Source of the DNA: Virgibacillus subterraneus
GTDB lineage: Bacteria; Bacillota; Bacilli; Bacillales; Amphibacillaceae
DNA: 64,000 nucleotides
Assembly: GCF_900110695.1 (NCBI RefSeq)
Contig: NZ_FOEH01000007.1
Span: 62,001 to 126,000, forward strand
Direction of reading: 5' to 3'
Every line of letters starts with the position of its first letter. Within the stretch, counting starts at the first letter, position 1. Positions 17,860-26,774 of the stretch are shown here, one piece after another. A model generated the notes under the pieces. The model was given only the letters and a program-made list of their open reading frames with translations, was not told the origin of the DNA and did no database searches. Made by a program: the position numbers and the translations under genes.

Positions 17860-18045
17860 ATGATTCAGGTAGAAGAAGTACTCCGCTATAATTTAATCGA
17901 AGCAATATCAATGAAAAAGGATGAAATGATTCAGCTTGGTATGAAATATGGATTGGCACATTATAAAACAATAAAATGCAGCCAGCAACTAGATAAACTT
18001 TTAAATATACATCGTAATGGGACACAGTATTTCCTTAATCATTGA
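17860..18045 (+). CDS. Spo0E-like sporulation regulator, paralogue of 15819-16004
   Basis: 61 residues with KCSQQLDKLLNIH and the same helix MKKDEMIQLGMKYGLAHYKTI. Identity with the first copy is strongest in the two helices; both ends differ. GAAAGGAAG precedes the ATG. It converges on the broken transporter gene, 14 bp away. Confidence 0.85.
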   Translation: MIQVEEVLRYNLIEAISMKKDEMIQLGMKYGLAHYKTIKCSQQLDKLLNIHRNGTQYFLNH

Positions 18046-18059
18046 CATGTTGAAGTAGA

Positions 18060-18937
18060 TCATTTGCTTTTTGTTGTCAGAATTACACCACTTATTACCG
18101 CCACAGCTCCAATAATTTTCATTATTGTAATGGATTCACCTAGCCAAAAATAGGCACCAATCATGGTAACAATCGGCAAAAAGTTCAAAATACGGAAGCC
18201 TGTGATGCGCCAAGTATTCTTACTGCACGATTATAGAAAATTAATGCGAAGAAAGATGGAAATATACCAAGATACACTAGACTGCTTAGATTCATAGGTG
18301 TCAACAAGGAAGAAGGTATCCCTGTTATAATCCACTCTGCAACAACAAAAGGGAACAGGACTATAATTGATATTCCACTCATTACTAGAAGTGCAGCATT
18401 TTGTGGAAATAGATGCATGTATTCTTTTACAGTAATTGAATAGACTGCCCAGCAGCCAATTGCTCCAATCATGATGCCGTCTCCAACATTCCAGCTCATT
18501 TCAGCCAACTGAAATATCTTCCCGTCCATAACTACCCAAACAGCACCGACAAGGGATAATATGACTCCAGCCTTTTGTATGTTCCACAGCTTTTCTTTTA
18601 AAAGTACAGCACTTAATACGACCGTCACAACTGGTATAACCGTTTCAAGCACTGATACATTTGTTGACGTGGTAAATTGTAATGCGCCATAGATAAATGT
18701 ATTGAAGAACGTAATTCCTGTTAAAGTCATAATTACAAATGGCTTTTTATATTCCCACATTTTAAAGCGATACTTCCAAGTCTTCTTTAAACCAAAAGGT
18801 AAAATGATCATAAAAGCTACTATCAACCGAAAAAACGCAATTGTGAAAGGTGGCAGTTCATTAATAGCTTTCCCCAGAAGAATATTTCCTGCATAGAAGA
18901 TGACAACAAAAACCATCATTAAGTAAGGATAAATCAT
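18060..18937 (-). pseudogene. DMT/EamA-family transporter, frameshifted near the C-terminus
   Basis: From 18937 the frame encodes nine membrane helices of a drug/metabolite transporter and meets TGA after GASQASVF (18185). Adding one T to the TTTT run restores VFLNFLPIVTMIGAYFWLGE through VISGVILTTKSK and a stop at 18060, giving the normal ten-helix, roughly 290-residue EamA protein. So the gene is full length except for one missing base in a homopolymer: a recent loss or a sequencing error. Confidence 0.8.
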
Positions 18938-19047
18938 AGAATCACTCGCTAATTATTAAGTTAGCCTTAAGCTTATCAAAAATCCTTTCCACTTAAAAAG
19001 AAGCTGTACATCTAAAACACAGTACATATAGCTATGATTCCGATTGT

Positions 19048-19311
19048 CTAATCTCCGCTCGACTTTGGGGCCTTTCCGCTCGACTTTGGGGCCTTTCCGC
19101 TCGACTTTGGTCCGTTTCCGCTCGACTTTGAGGCCTTTTCGCTCGAGTGGGTCCGTTGTCGCTCGATAATCTGCTGCATAAGATACGGATCCATTTCAGT
19201 CTGCAACTGCATTTTGGATGATTGGCGCCAAATATCTAAAAAACCGCCTCGACTCATGTTCAGGTCGAAGCGGGTAATTTTTGATTGATTGGATAAGGGG
19301 ATATCCTCCAT
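19048..19311 (-). other. Open frame running through a tandem repeat; doubtful gene
   Basis: The frame encodes MSRGGFLDIWRQSSKMQLQ and then SSGKAPKSSGKAPKSSG, the latter from tandem copies of a 21-base motif (CGCTCGACTTTGG core on the plus strand, 19066-19165). There is no ribosome site before the ATG. I think it is a repeat-derived frame, though the 50-residue N-terminal part has ordinary codon use. Confidence 0.25.
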
Positions 19312-19337
19312 ATCCAGTCGATAAAACAGCTATATCG

Positions 19338-20696
19338 TTATACTATTTTACCAGGATTCAACACTCCACCAGGATCAAGAGCTTGTTTGATTTTTTGCAT
19401 GACAACGAGTGATTCACCATGTTCTCTTGCCTGGTATTTATGTTTGCCTGTGCCGACACCGTGCTCACCGGTACATGTCCCACCTCTTGTAAGTGCATAA
19501 TCAACAATTCGTTCATTTACGACATTAGCCTTTTCAATTTCTGCCGGATCATCGACATCTATCATTAATAGAATATGATAATTCCCATCCCCGACATGCC
19601 CAACGATACCGCCAGAAAGACCGGATTCATCGACGGCTTCTCTGGCATCTTTAACAGCTCCGGCCAGTTCAGAGATTGGAACACAGACATCCGTTACCAT
19701 CTGCTTTCTACCCGGATGACCATGAATATATGCGTATGCAGCATTATGGCGGGCTTCCCATAGCTGATTTCTAGCAGCTGTATCTGACTCAAACTCTATT
19801 TTTTGACAGTTAATATCCTCAACAATTTCCTTCATAAATTCAACATCTTGCTGTAAGCCTGCCTCGTTACCGTGAAACTCCAGGAATAAAGTAGGTACTT
19901 CATTGTAATTGGTGTCACTAAAATGATTCATCTGTTTAATTGACTGCTCATCGACCAGTTCAACTCTTGCAACAGGAATTCCTGCCTGTAATATAGCAAT
20001 CACCCCGTTAACAGCATCATCGACACTCCCAAATTCTGCTCGGGCAGCCATAATATGCTCGGGAATACCGATAACTTTTAACGTTAATTCGGTAAAACAT
20101 CCTAGTGTCCCTTCCGAACCAACAAATAGACCATTCAAATGATAACCTGACGATGATTTTGCAGCCATGTTTCCTGTATGGATCACTGTTCCGTCAGCAA
20201 GCACAACTTCCATATCACGAACCTGATCCCGCATGATCCCATATCTAACTGCAGTTGTACCGCTGGCATTTGTTGCTGCCATTCCGCCTAATGTAGCATC
20301 TGCACCTGGGTCAACTGAGAAAAACAGTCCATACTTTTTCAGCTCTTTATCAAGCTGGGACCTTGTAACACCAGGCTGTACCTTTACTAGAAAGTCATCT
20401 TGTCGTACTTCAAGGACTTTGTTCATTAATGAGAAGTCAACGCTTATTCCACCCTCATATGGGATAGCATTACCTTCCAGGCTTGAACCCAGTCCAAATG
20501 GGGTGACAGGCTTTTTATACTTGTTTGCTAGTTTCATAATATTACTCATTTCATCGGCACTTTCCGGAAAAACGACAAGTTCAGGTGAATGTGGTTTATG
20601 GTAAGATTCATCTGAACTGTGTTGATCCAAAATTGTATCATTCATGGTAACTCGGTCAGCCGCCAGCACCTGCTGTAGTTCTTCAAAAAGCTTCAT
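19338..20696 (-). CDS. FAD-linked oxidase, GlcD/D-lactate dehydrogenase type
   Basis: 452 residues. FAD-binding part: PVTPFGLGSSLEGNA and DPGADATLGGMAATNASGTTAVRYG; C-terminal lobe: GGIVGHVGDGNYHILLMID and GTCTGEHGVGTGKHKYQARE, then LDPGGVLNPGKIV. This matches D-lactate dehydrogenase (cytochrome) and glycolate oxidase subunit GlcD. It oxidises a D-2-hydroxy acid and passes electrons to the respiratory chain. GAGGAG precedes the ATG at 20694-20696. No GlcF or iron-sulfur partner is adjacent, which favours the single-chain D-lactate type. Confidence 0.85.
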   Translation of the reverse strand: MKLFEELQQVLAADRVTMNDTILDQHSSDESYHKPHSPELVVFPESADEMSNIMKLANKYKKPVTPFGLGSSLEGNAIPYEGGISVDFSLMNKVLEVRQDDFLVKVQPGVTRSQLDKELKKYGLFFSVDPGADATLGGMAATNASGTTAVRYGIMRDQVRDMEVVLADGTVIHTGNMAAKSSSGYHLNGLFVGSEGTLGCFTELTLKVIGIPEHIMAARAEFGSVDDAVNGVIAILQAGIPVARVELVDEQSIKQMNHFSDTNYNEVPTLFLEFHGNEAGLQQDVEFMKEIVEDINCQKIEFESDTAARNQLWEARHNAAYAYIHGHPGRKQMVTDVCVPISELAGAVKDAREAVDESGLSGGIVGHVGDGNYHILLMIDVDDPAEIEKANVVNERIVDYALTRGGTCTGEHGVGTGKHKYQAREHGESLVVMQKIKQALDPGGVLNPGKIV

Positions 20697-20724
20697 AATA
20701 AATTCTCCTCGCATCCGTTTTGTA

Positions 20725-21111
20725 TTATTTTTCTTGAGAAATCTGAATTAGGTTTCCGCATGTATCATCAAAAATCGCAAAAGTTACAGGTCCCATTTCT
20801 GTTGGTTCTGCTGTGAATTCTACACCGCGTTTTTTCAACCGTTGGTATTCTTGCTGAATATCATCTACCGCAAAGGATGTCGTTGGTATTCCCTCATTAT
20901 AAATCGCTTTTTGGTATGTTTTTGCAGCTGGATTATCATTTGGTTCTAAAAACAGTTCAACTGAGTCTGGTTCTTCTGGTGAAACAACAGTAATCCATTT
21001 AAAATCTCCGGCTGGCGTATCTGTTTTTTTCACAAAACCCAAAACATCCGTATAAAACCTCAACGCTTTCTCCTGATCCTCCACAAAAACACTCGTTATT
21101 TTTATTTTCAT
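20725..21111 (-). CDS. VOC/glyoxalase-like protein
   Basis: 128 residues: KITSVFVEDQEKALRFYTDVLG and VTFAIFDDTCGNLIQIS. It is the form often annotated as an extradiol-dioxygenase-like or lactoylglutathione lyase-like protein. GGGTAACG precedes the ATG. It is 28 bp upstream of the flavoenzyme gene and probably shares its transcript. Confidence 0.8.
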   Translation of the reverse strand: MKIKITSVFVEDQEKALRFYTDVLGFVKKTDTPAGDFKWITVVSPEEPDSVELFLEPNDNPAAKTYQKAIYNEGIPTTSFAVDDIQQEYQRLKKRGVEFTAEPTEMGPVTFAIFDDTCGNLIQISQEK

Positions 21112-21172
21112 CGTTACCCTCCAGTAGTAAACTATTATTTCAATTGTACCATTTATTTTTCAAAATTTTAAT

Positions 21173-22066
21173 TCACTTATACCAATTTGGAATACATTGT
21201 CTGAAATGATCATGATCTTCTATCACATCTAATGAGTAAGCCAGCATTCTTTCATAGTTTTCACTGCCAAGTTTCTTCCCCCAAACAAGCGCTGAGACAA
21301 TATGCATTGCACTATACAAAGCATATAACTGCCAGAATGATTCATTAATGCCAGTATTGGTACGGTACCCGTCAATAATTCCTCTGGTAAACGCGATACT
21401 AATTCTTTTTGAAAAAAATCCTAGCTTATGTAAGTCATGAATCGGGTCTCCCCAATCCATCCGTTGAAAATCGATAATTCCGGAAAAAGTTTTACCCTGT
21501 ATTAAGAGATTTGCAGGGTGGAAATCATCATGCTGAAATGTATTGGGTCTGTCCTTCAACAAATATTCATTCTTCTCTATATATATTGTAAGCATTTCCA
21601 TGATATTTTCATCTAGATTAATTTCCTTTAGCTGCTCGAGGTATCTATTGTTCTTTTCTCTTTTAACAGAATACCAGGACGGATAATTTACAGGCGCTGA
21701 AAATTGATGCAGTTTAGATAATTCTTCACCTGCGTGAAATCCCGCAGCGTATTGCTCCTGTTCCGTTAAGTATTTCAGTATCACCTCAGCATCTGCACCT
21801 GGCAGGTAGTCAAGGACCATGTATGCGATTCCTTCATTTATAAGGGATTCAAATTCGAAGCCTTTTGGCACATAATTAGAAAATCCTGCTAGCTTATTTA
21901 ATGTATTAAATTCTATCTTTCTACTTTCTTGATCCTTAATTGGAAAAATCCTGATAAGATATTTATTATCAACTACATATTTTTTGTCATGCGAGAATCC
22001 TTTATTCAGTTCCACAATAGCTTTAGCATTTTTTAAATATGAGATTTTTTCTTCTAAATTAACCAA
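21173..22066 (-). CDS. Aminoglycoside phosphotransferase (APH)-fold kinase
   Basis: 297 residues. The catalytic loop is QHDDFHPANLL (HxDxxxxN) and the metal-binding segment IIDFQRMDWGDPIHD, both intact. The TTG at 22064-22066 follows GGGTGGTGGTCAA. The family covers aminoglycoside and macrolide phosphotransferases and small-molecule kinases; the substrate cannot be told from sequence. A second APH-fold gene is at 55.5 kb. Confidence 0.8.
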   Translation of the reverse strand: MVNLEEKISYLKNAKAIVELNKGFSHDKKYVVDNKYLIRIFPIKDQESRKIEFNTLNKLAGFSNYVPKGFEFESLINEGIAYMVLDYLPGADAEVILKYLTEQEQYAAGFHAGEELSKLHQFSAPVNYPSWYSVKREKNNRYLEQLKEINLDENIMEMLTIYIEKNEYLLKDRPNTFQHDDFHPANLLIQGKTFSGIIDFQRMDWGDPIHDLHKLGFFSKRISIAFTRGIIDGYRTNTGINESFWQLYALYSAMHIVSALVWGKKLGSENYERMLAYSLDVIEDHDHFRQCIPNWYK

Positions 22067-22103
22067 TTGACCACCACCCTTATAGAATAACAATACGATT
22101 AAA

Positions 22104-22140
22104 AAAGGTACAATTCAATTAGAATTGCACCTTGGGAAAA
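22104..22140 (-). terminator. Terminator of the DUF4349 lipoprotein gene
   Basis: On the minus strand AAGGTGCAATTC and GAATTGTACCTT pair around TAATT and are followed by a T-run, just past the stop at 22146. Confidence 0.8.
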
Positions 22141-22145
22141 ACTGA

Positions 22146-23102
22146 TTATTCCCGACTGCTTCTCTTTCTTCTCTTAATAATAAAAAATACTGCCAGTCCA
22201 ACAGCACCAAGGATGATGAGTACTGGTAAATTTCCTATAAAGAAGACGAACAAACTTGAAAAGGCTGATATAAGTACGTTGATACTTTTCATGAATTGTT
22301 GTTTTGTTTTTTCCCAGGTATTTAAATCTTCCTTATTTATACTTGAAATGGTTACATTTTTTTCTTGAATATGGATCGTTACCGTTGCTAAGTCGGCTTT
22401 ATTTTCCAGGTAATTCATTCGACCTGTTATCTCTTCAATCTCTCCTTGAGTTTTAGCCAGATCACCTGAAATAGTTAAGAGGTCTTCTGTCTTTTCTGCT
22501 TTCTCCATAAATGAAAGTAACCGTTTCTCGACAACTCGTTTTGATTTTAATCGTGACTCCAAGTCTATGTATTCCTCAGTCACGTCCTGCCCGGAAATAG
22601 AACTTTCCAAAACCTCATTGCTACCGTCTTCCACTAATTGAACAAATTCTCGAAACTGCTCCTGGGGAATCCGTGCTGTTATCCGTCCATTTGTTGATCC
22701 ATCTTCAGAGCCACCATGCATGTTTGATTCCACAATATAACCACCACGATCTGATACCTGGTTCTGAATATCATTTATTGCCTGTTGATAATTCTTCACT
22801 TCGATACGGAGATTAGCTGTATAAATTATTTTTCGATTTACATCGCTAACTTCCCCATTTTGGGATGTCGCATCTTCCTCTTGAGATTCGCCATCCTCAC
22901 TTACAGCATCATCACCGCCACTTGAAACACTGCTATTTTCCTGGGACGATTTCTCTTCCGTATTCACATTGGCTCGATCACTACTCGATTCACTGTCCCC
23001 CGCCTCATTGCTGCAGGCAGTAATGAGGATACTAATACTAATAATCATGATAACGCGGAGTAAATATCTAATATTGACTACCCCCTTTTCTCTTTTAAAC
23101 AC
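22146..23102 (-). CDS. DUF4349 lipoprotein
   Basis: 318 residues: signal peptide with lipobox ITAC, a long Ser/Glu-rich linker, then the DUF4349 region (RKIIYTANLRIEVKNYQQAI ... GGYIVESNM), a coiled-coil (LSFMEKAEKTEDLLTISGDLA) and a C-terminal membrane helix with a basic end. It would be tethered at both ends to the membrane. The GTG at 23102 is the only canonical start; AAAGGGGG sits further in, nine bases before AATATT, so a shorter product is possible. Confidence 0.75.
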   Translation of the reverse strand: MFKREKGVVNIRYLLRVIMIISISILITACSNEAGDSESSSDRANVNTEEKSSQENSSVSSGGDDAVSEDGESQEEDATSQNGEVSDVNRKIIYTANLRIEVKNYQQAINDIQNQVSDRGGYIVESNMHGGSEDGSTNGRITARIPQEQFREFVQLVEDGSNEVLESSISGQDVTEEYIDLESRLKSKRVVEKRLLSFMEKAEKTEDLLTISGDLAKTQGEIEEITGRMNYLENKADLATVTIHIQEKNVTISSINKEDLNTWEKTKQQFMKSINVLISAFSSLFVFFIGNLPVLIILGAVGLAVFFIIKRRKRSSRE

Positions 23103-23194
23103 AGACGGTATTTAAATGAAAAAGGTTACATATTTGTTTTAGTGAAACTGGCGCTATCAATTCTACCTTGATTTTGCCAGGATTTTTAATAAGT

Positions 23195-24562
23195 CTATCC
23201 TATTATCACTTTCTCCTTAGGATAATGGAATTTATCTTTAGTTACCTTACCTCTAATAAGGAATAAAAATGAGAATATACCAATCCTACCTACAAACATT
23301 AGAAAAATAATTATACCCTTACCAGCATTACTTAAATCAGATGTAATTCCCATTGACAGTCCGGTAGTTCCAAATGCTGAGGAAACCTCAAAAGCAATTG
23401 AAAGCAATGGAAAGGGTTCAACATAATTCAATACTATAATTGCAGTTATACATAACATTGCTGCAGTTGTTATAACAATAAATGAACGGATGACCTCTTC
23501 ATTATCAAGTTCCCGTCCAAACACCTTAATACTAGTTCTTCCTTTAGCGTAATTATAAATTGCTAACAGCATTATAGCGAATGTCGTTGTTCGAATACCT
23601 CCTCCTACACTACTTGGAGATGCACCAATAAACATTAACACACACATCATTATAAGCGTCGGGGAAGTAAATTCATTTACATCCATTGTTGCCAGACCAC
23701 CATTTCTGGTCGTAACTGACTGAAATAGACTATAAAATATTCTTTCATGCCAGCTTTTATCAGCAAAGAACAATGAATTATGTTCTAAAATTAAAATTAA
23801 TAGCCACCCGGCTAAGATAAGTGCAAAAAACGTTACCGTGGTAAGTTTTGAAAATAAAGAGAAACTATGTTTTGGGTTACGTTCATGATAATCTCCTCTT
23901 ATAAAATCCTGTAGTTCCAGTAATACCGGGAATCCAATTGCCCCTAAGGTTAATAAAATAATATTGATAAATTGAACGAAATAGTCATTAGCAAAAGGAA
24001 CAAGCGATGAGCCAGTTATATCAAAACCAGCATTCGTCGTAGCACTAACTGCCCCGAAAAATCCTTGTAATAATGCTTCTTGCCATGTGTCAAAGTAAGA
24101 TAAAAAGTATGTACTTAATATAATAGTACCTATTAATTCAATTAGTAAAACAATCTTCAGGATTTTTAACAATAATTGAACGAGCCCTCCTAAAGTTGTT
24201 TGGTTTTGGTCAATTTGAATGAGTTGTCTACCTCTTAGGCCAACTTTTTTCCCGAGAAGAATCCAAATAAAAGTTCCTAAGGTCATTATCCCAATCCCGC
24301 CAAACTGCAATACTACAGAAAGCGCAATACTTCCAGCAGCATTAAACGTATCCGCAGTTGAAACAACTGTGAGCCCTGTAACACTGACAGCACTTACAGA
24401 AGTAAACAAAATATCAATAAACGTTAAATCCACACCTTCATTATGAAAGAAAGGAATACTCAGTAATAACATCGAAAATATAACTGCTATCAAATAGAAC
24501 AAGACGATTAGTCTAATTGTAGATAGGTAACTTACTTTAAATAATTTTGAAAATTTATTCAT
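23195..24562 (-). CDS. TrkH/KtrB-family potassium channel subunit
   Basis: 455 residues with the four selectivity-loop repeats SVTGLTVVS, ATTNAGFDITG, TTRNGGLATMD and GTTGLSMGI, each carrying the filter glycine, and about ten membrane segments. This is the membrane subunit of a Ktr-type Na+-dependent K+ uptake system (KtrB or KtrD). The RCK/NAD-binding partner (KtrA/KtrC) is not beside it, as is also true for Bacillus ktrD. AAGGAGACTT precedes the ATG at 24560-24562. Potassium uptake fits an osmotically stressed lifestyle. Confidence 0.88.
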   Translation of the reverse strand: MNKFSKLFKVSYLSTIRLIVLFYLIAVIFSMLLLSIPFFHNEGVDLTFIDILFTSVSAVSVTGLTVVSTADTFNAAGSIALSVVLQFGGIGIMTLGTFIWILLGKKVGLRGRQLIQIDQNQTTLGGLVQLLLKILKIVLLIELIGTIILSTYFLSYFDTWQEALLQGFFGAVSATTNAGFDITGSSLVPFANDYFVQFINIILLTLGAIGFPVLLELQDFIRGDYHERNPKHSFSLFSKLTTVTFFALILAGWLLILILEHNSLFFADKSWHERIFYSLFQSVTTRNGGLATMDVNEFTSPTLIMMCVLMFIGASPSSVGGGIRTTTFAIMLLAIYNYAKGRTSIKVFGRELDNEEVIRSFIVITTAAMLCITAIIVLNYVEPFPLLSIAFEVSSAFGTTGLSMGITSDLSNAGKGIIIFLMFVGRIGIFSFLFLIRGKVTKDKFHYPKEKVIIG

Positions 24563-24654
24563 TAGAAAGTCTCCTTGCATTTTAAAAGACAACTTTATAT
24601 GATAATAAACTGTATTATACAGGAAAGTAAATAAGAAATTCTGTAATTTTTTCT

Positions 24655-24694
24655 ATAAAAAATAATCGTTCAATAAAAGAACGATTATTTACTA
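24655..24694 (-). terminator. Strong hairpin terminator
   Basis: AAATAATCGTTC and GAACGATTATTT pair perfectly around a 7-base loop; on the minus strand a T-run follows. It closes the interrupted gene at 24720-25120 and has an A-run on the other side, so it may act both ways. Confidence 0.85.
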
Positions 24695-24719
24695 ATAAAT
24701 GAGCAATTTTTATATTTTG

Positions 24720-25120
24720 TTAGCCTACATTTTTAAATACGTTAATTAAAAACAGAATCGCACCAACTACAATCATAATAGATCCAATTATCGTTAAAAC
24801 TACGATTGAATGGTTAGATGTTAATAGCATTGCTAACTTCGTCTCACCAGCCTTTGGAAAACAATAATAAATAATTCTTAGAAAACTTGGCTTATCGCCA
24901 AGCCTTAGTTGCACTTATGCAGTAAGAAAGTATTTATACTTTCTTAACTGCCGAATAAAGCGAGTGACACCCAACCTAACAAATTTAAATGTGCATGAAC
25001 AGAAGTGAAACTAAAATTTTCTGTAATGCCCATTGTAAGCCCTAAACAAACTCCTAAGACAGAGTATACTGCTGCAATCTTAAGAAACCGCGCGGCAATA
25101 TGACGACTCCCTCCTTCCAT
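24720..25120 (-). pseudogene. Small heme-copper-oxidase-subunit-I-like membrane protein, interrupted by the two-hairpin element
   Basis: From ATG 25118-25120 the frame reads KIAAVYSVLGVCLGLTMGI, then VHAHLNLLGWVSLALFG, and hits TAA two codons into the element. After the element the same protein resumes as IIYYCFPKAGETKLA and a second membrane helix to a stop at 24720. HAHLNLLGW..ALFG.IYY.FP is the hallmark of small proteins related to subunit I of heme-copper oxidases and NO reductases. The join is clean, so nothing else is lost. The start is uncertain because AAGGAGG directly abuts the ATG. Confidence 0.75.
24877..24952 (-). mobile_element. Two-hairpin element, copy A (about 74 bp, inside a gene)
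   Basis: Minus-strand order: RGCAG, T, then the 11-bp palindrome arms TAAGAAAGTAT / ATACTTTCTTA, CTGCATAAGTGCAACTA, second hairpin (CTTGGC-gataa-GCCAAG), right end AGTTTTCTAA. Left flank is T-rich. Compared with other copies it lacks the extra inner-stem segment. No target duplication is evident. Confidence 0.85.
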
Positions 25121-25236
25121 CCTCCTTATCTAGAATTATAGATAAATAAATGTTTAAAAAATCGATTAATTCTTTGATAATTTGTTATGGGCTATATGTT
25201 AGAATAATTTTATGTTAAATATCGAGGTGTAGAATA
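24953..25236. other. Upstream half of the interrupted gene plus divergent promoter region
   Basis: Bases 24953-25120 encode the first half of the broken membrane protein; 25121-25236 form the space between it and the GNAT gene at 25237 and hold no further gene. A TTGATA at about 25172 could be a -35 element for the GNAT gene, but I see no convincing -10 partner. Confidence 0.4.
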
Positions 25237-25734
25237 TTGAATCAATCAATCGTAAAAGCAAATACAACGTATACAGTGGCAATTGCTGATATATGTGCAG
25301 CGGGATGGAAACAGACAGTAGAAGGAAAGTTAAGCGAAGAGTACCAAACGAAAAATGTTGATTTTTGGTATAACCATGAAAAAGTTTATCATGACATAAA
25401 AGCCGGGCTTTATTCACATGTAGCACTATTCAACTCAGAAGCTGTCGGAGTAATTGGTGGCGCTATGACCGGTCCTAATGTGGGAGAGATATTTGTCCTT
25501 TATGTAGATGAGACGTATCGATATAAAGGAATAGGAAAACGTCTTCTGGAAGTATTTACGAAACAGCAAATTGACAGTGGCGCAACTGAGCAATGGGTAT
25601 CGGTGCAGGACGAAAATCAGCGGGGTATCCCTTTTTATGAGGCAAGAGGCTTTCTGTATCAAAAGGAAAAAAATTCAATTACCGACACCGGAGAGAAACA
25701 AGTTTCCTTACGCTATTCCAGACAACTGGATTAG
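25237..25734 (+). CDS. GNAT N-acetyltransferase
   Basis: 165 residues: AIADICAAGWKQTVEGKLSEE at the start, LYVDETYRYKGIGKRLLEVF (R/Q-x-x-G-x-G acetyl-CoA loop) and GIPFYEARGFLYQKEK at the end. The start is TTG with GAGGTG upstream. Small-molecule amine acetylation is likely, substrate unknown. Confidence 0.8.
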   Translation: MNQSIVKANTTYTVAIADICAAGWKQTVEGKLSEEYQTKNVDFWYNHEKVYHDIKAGLYSHVALFNSEAVGVIGGAMTGPNVGEIFVLYVDETYRYKGIGKRLLEVFTKQQIDSGATEQWVSVQDENQRGIPFYEARGFLYQKEKNSITDTGEKQVSLRYSRQLD

Positions 25735-26104
25735 TATATTACAGAAAGGAACACTAAGCGGAACCAGCACACACATAGCTGACCAGACGGATCCTCATTC
25801 CGTTATTTGTGACAAATCCCTTGTTTCGAGCTTAGCTTCGGATCGTCATTCCGTTATTTGCCTTTTTTAACCCCATATTCCATTGATTTTGTACTTTTAG
25901 CGGAACCAGGATCCGCTTCACCCCTCTTAGACCAGCTTTTGTCATTTTAGCGGAATGAGGATCCACTTCACCTCTTGCTGAAGTGGTCTGCATTTCACAA
26001 GTCCATTTTTTCATAAACGCAGCATTTTTAAGTATCCCTTTACATGGAAATGACGTGTGTATATTGATAGTTTCACCCTTGAGATAAAGCGTTATAATTT
26101 TTAC
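25735..26104. repeat. Intergenic repeat region, second cluster of GGATCC 17-bp motifs
   Basis: No gene seen. Copies of GGATCCTCATTCCGTTA or its complement lie near 25790, 25841 (one variant GGATCG), 25905 and 25952, the same motif as at 6.3-6.5 kb but in the opposite overall order. Confidence 0.65.
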
Positions 26105-26160
26105 TTGTTATCTCACCTAAATTATTGTACAATAATAAATAATTGATTAATCAATCATTT
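26105..26160 (+). promoter_or_regulatory. Promoter and palindromic operator of the TetR-MFS operon
   Basis: TTGTTA (26105-26110) and TACAAT (26128-26133) are 17 bases apart. Just downstream, at 26137-26160, is a 24-bp near-perfect palindrome centred on TTGATTAATCAA, covering the expected transcription start. This is the place and shape of a self-regulated TetR operator. Confidence 0.7.
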
Positions 26161-26175
26161 AAAGGAGGCGTTACC

Positions 26176-26763
26176 TTGGCTAAACCAAGATCTGGTGAAA
26201 AGCGCACTAAGATTTTTCGGACTGCACTCCGACTTTTTGCTCAAAACGGATACTCAAAGACAACTATCAAAGACATTGCTGCAGAATCCAATGTCAGCTT
26301 TGGCACTGTATTTACCTACTTCGAGAACAAGGAGGAACTTTTCCATCTATGCGTAACAGAACCAATTGAAGAATTTCGGCATCATCTGCTTGAAACAAGT
26401 GGGATCCTGGAATACTTTTCCATAGATAAGTTAAAAGAAATGATTAACGAACATGTTGCGTATTTTTTAGAGAAAGAAGATTACTTACGGGTGATTCAAT
26501 ATGTAATTGGGCAGCCGGAAAGATTCTCTAAGATGATGGAAGAATTGGATCTGTTTTCAGATGAATTCATGTCATTCGTTCAGAATGTTGTCAAAACAGG
26601 CATGGAAAAAGGTGTTCTACCAGAAAGTAATCCTGAAGAAGTTGGATATGGTTACCTCGCTTTTCTTATGGGGGCTCGGCTGACATTCACCGATTACCCA
26701 GGAGTACAATTAACCAATGCTTTAGAAAAACAGGCCTATCGATTGTTCGGAATTGGTATTTAG
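26176..26763 (+). CDS. TetR-family transcriptional repressor
   Basis: 195 residues: helix-turn-helix KIFRTALRLFAQNGYSKTTI followed by KDIAAESNVSFGTVFTYFENKEELF in the first 60, then a helical ligand-binding domain. AAAGGAGG precedes the TTG at 26176. It is 11 bp from the MFS gene, and the palindrome upstream is its probable operator, so it likely represses its own operon until a substrate of the pump binds. Confidence 0.88.
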   Translation: MAKPRSGEKRTKIFRTALRLFAQNGYSKTTIKDIAAESNVSFGTVFTYFENKEELFHLCVTEPIEEFRHHLLETSGILEYFSIDKLKEMINEHVAYFLEKEDYLRVIQYVIGQPERFSKMMEELDLFSDEFMSFVQNVVKTGMEKGVLPESNPEEVGYGYLAFLMGARLTFTDYPGVQLTNALEKQAYRLFGIGI

Positions 26764-26774
26764 GGGGAAGTTAA

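Noticed and set aside
24720-24914. Separate 64-residue protein starting in the element
   Set aside because: Its first residues are encoded by the element, and the remainder is clearly the second half of the gene beginning at 25120.
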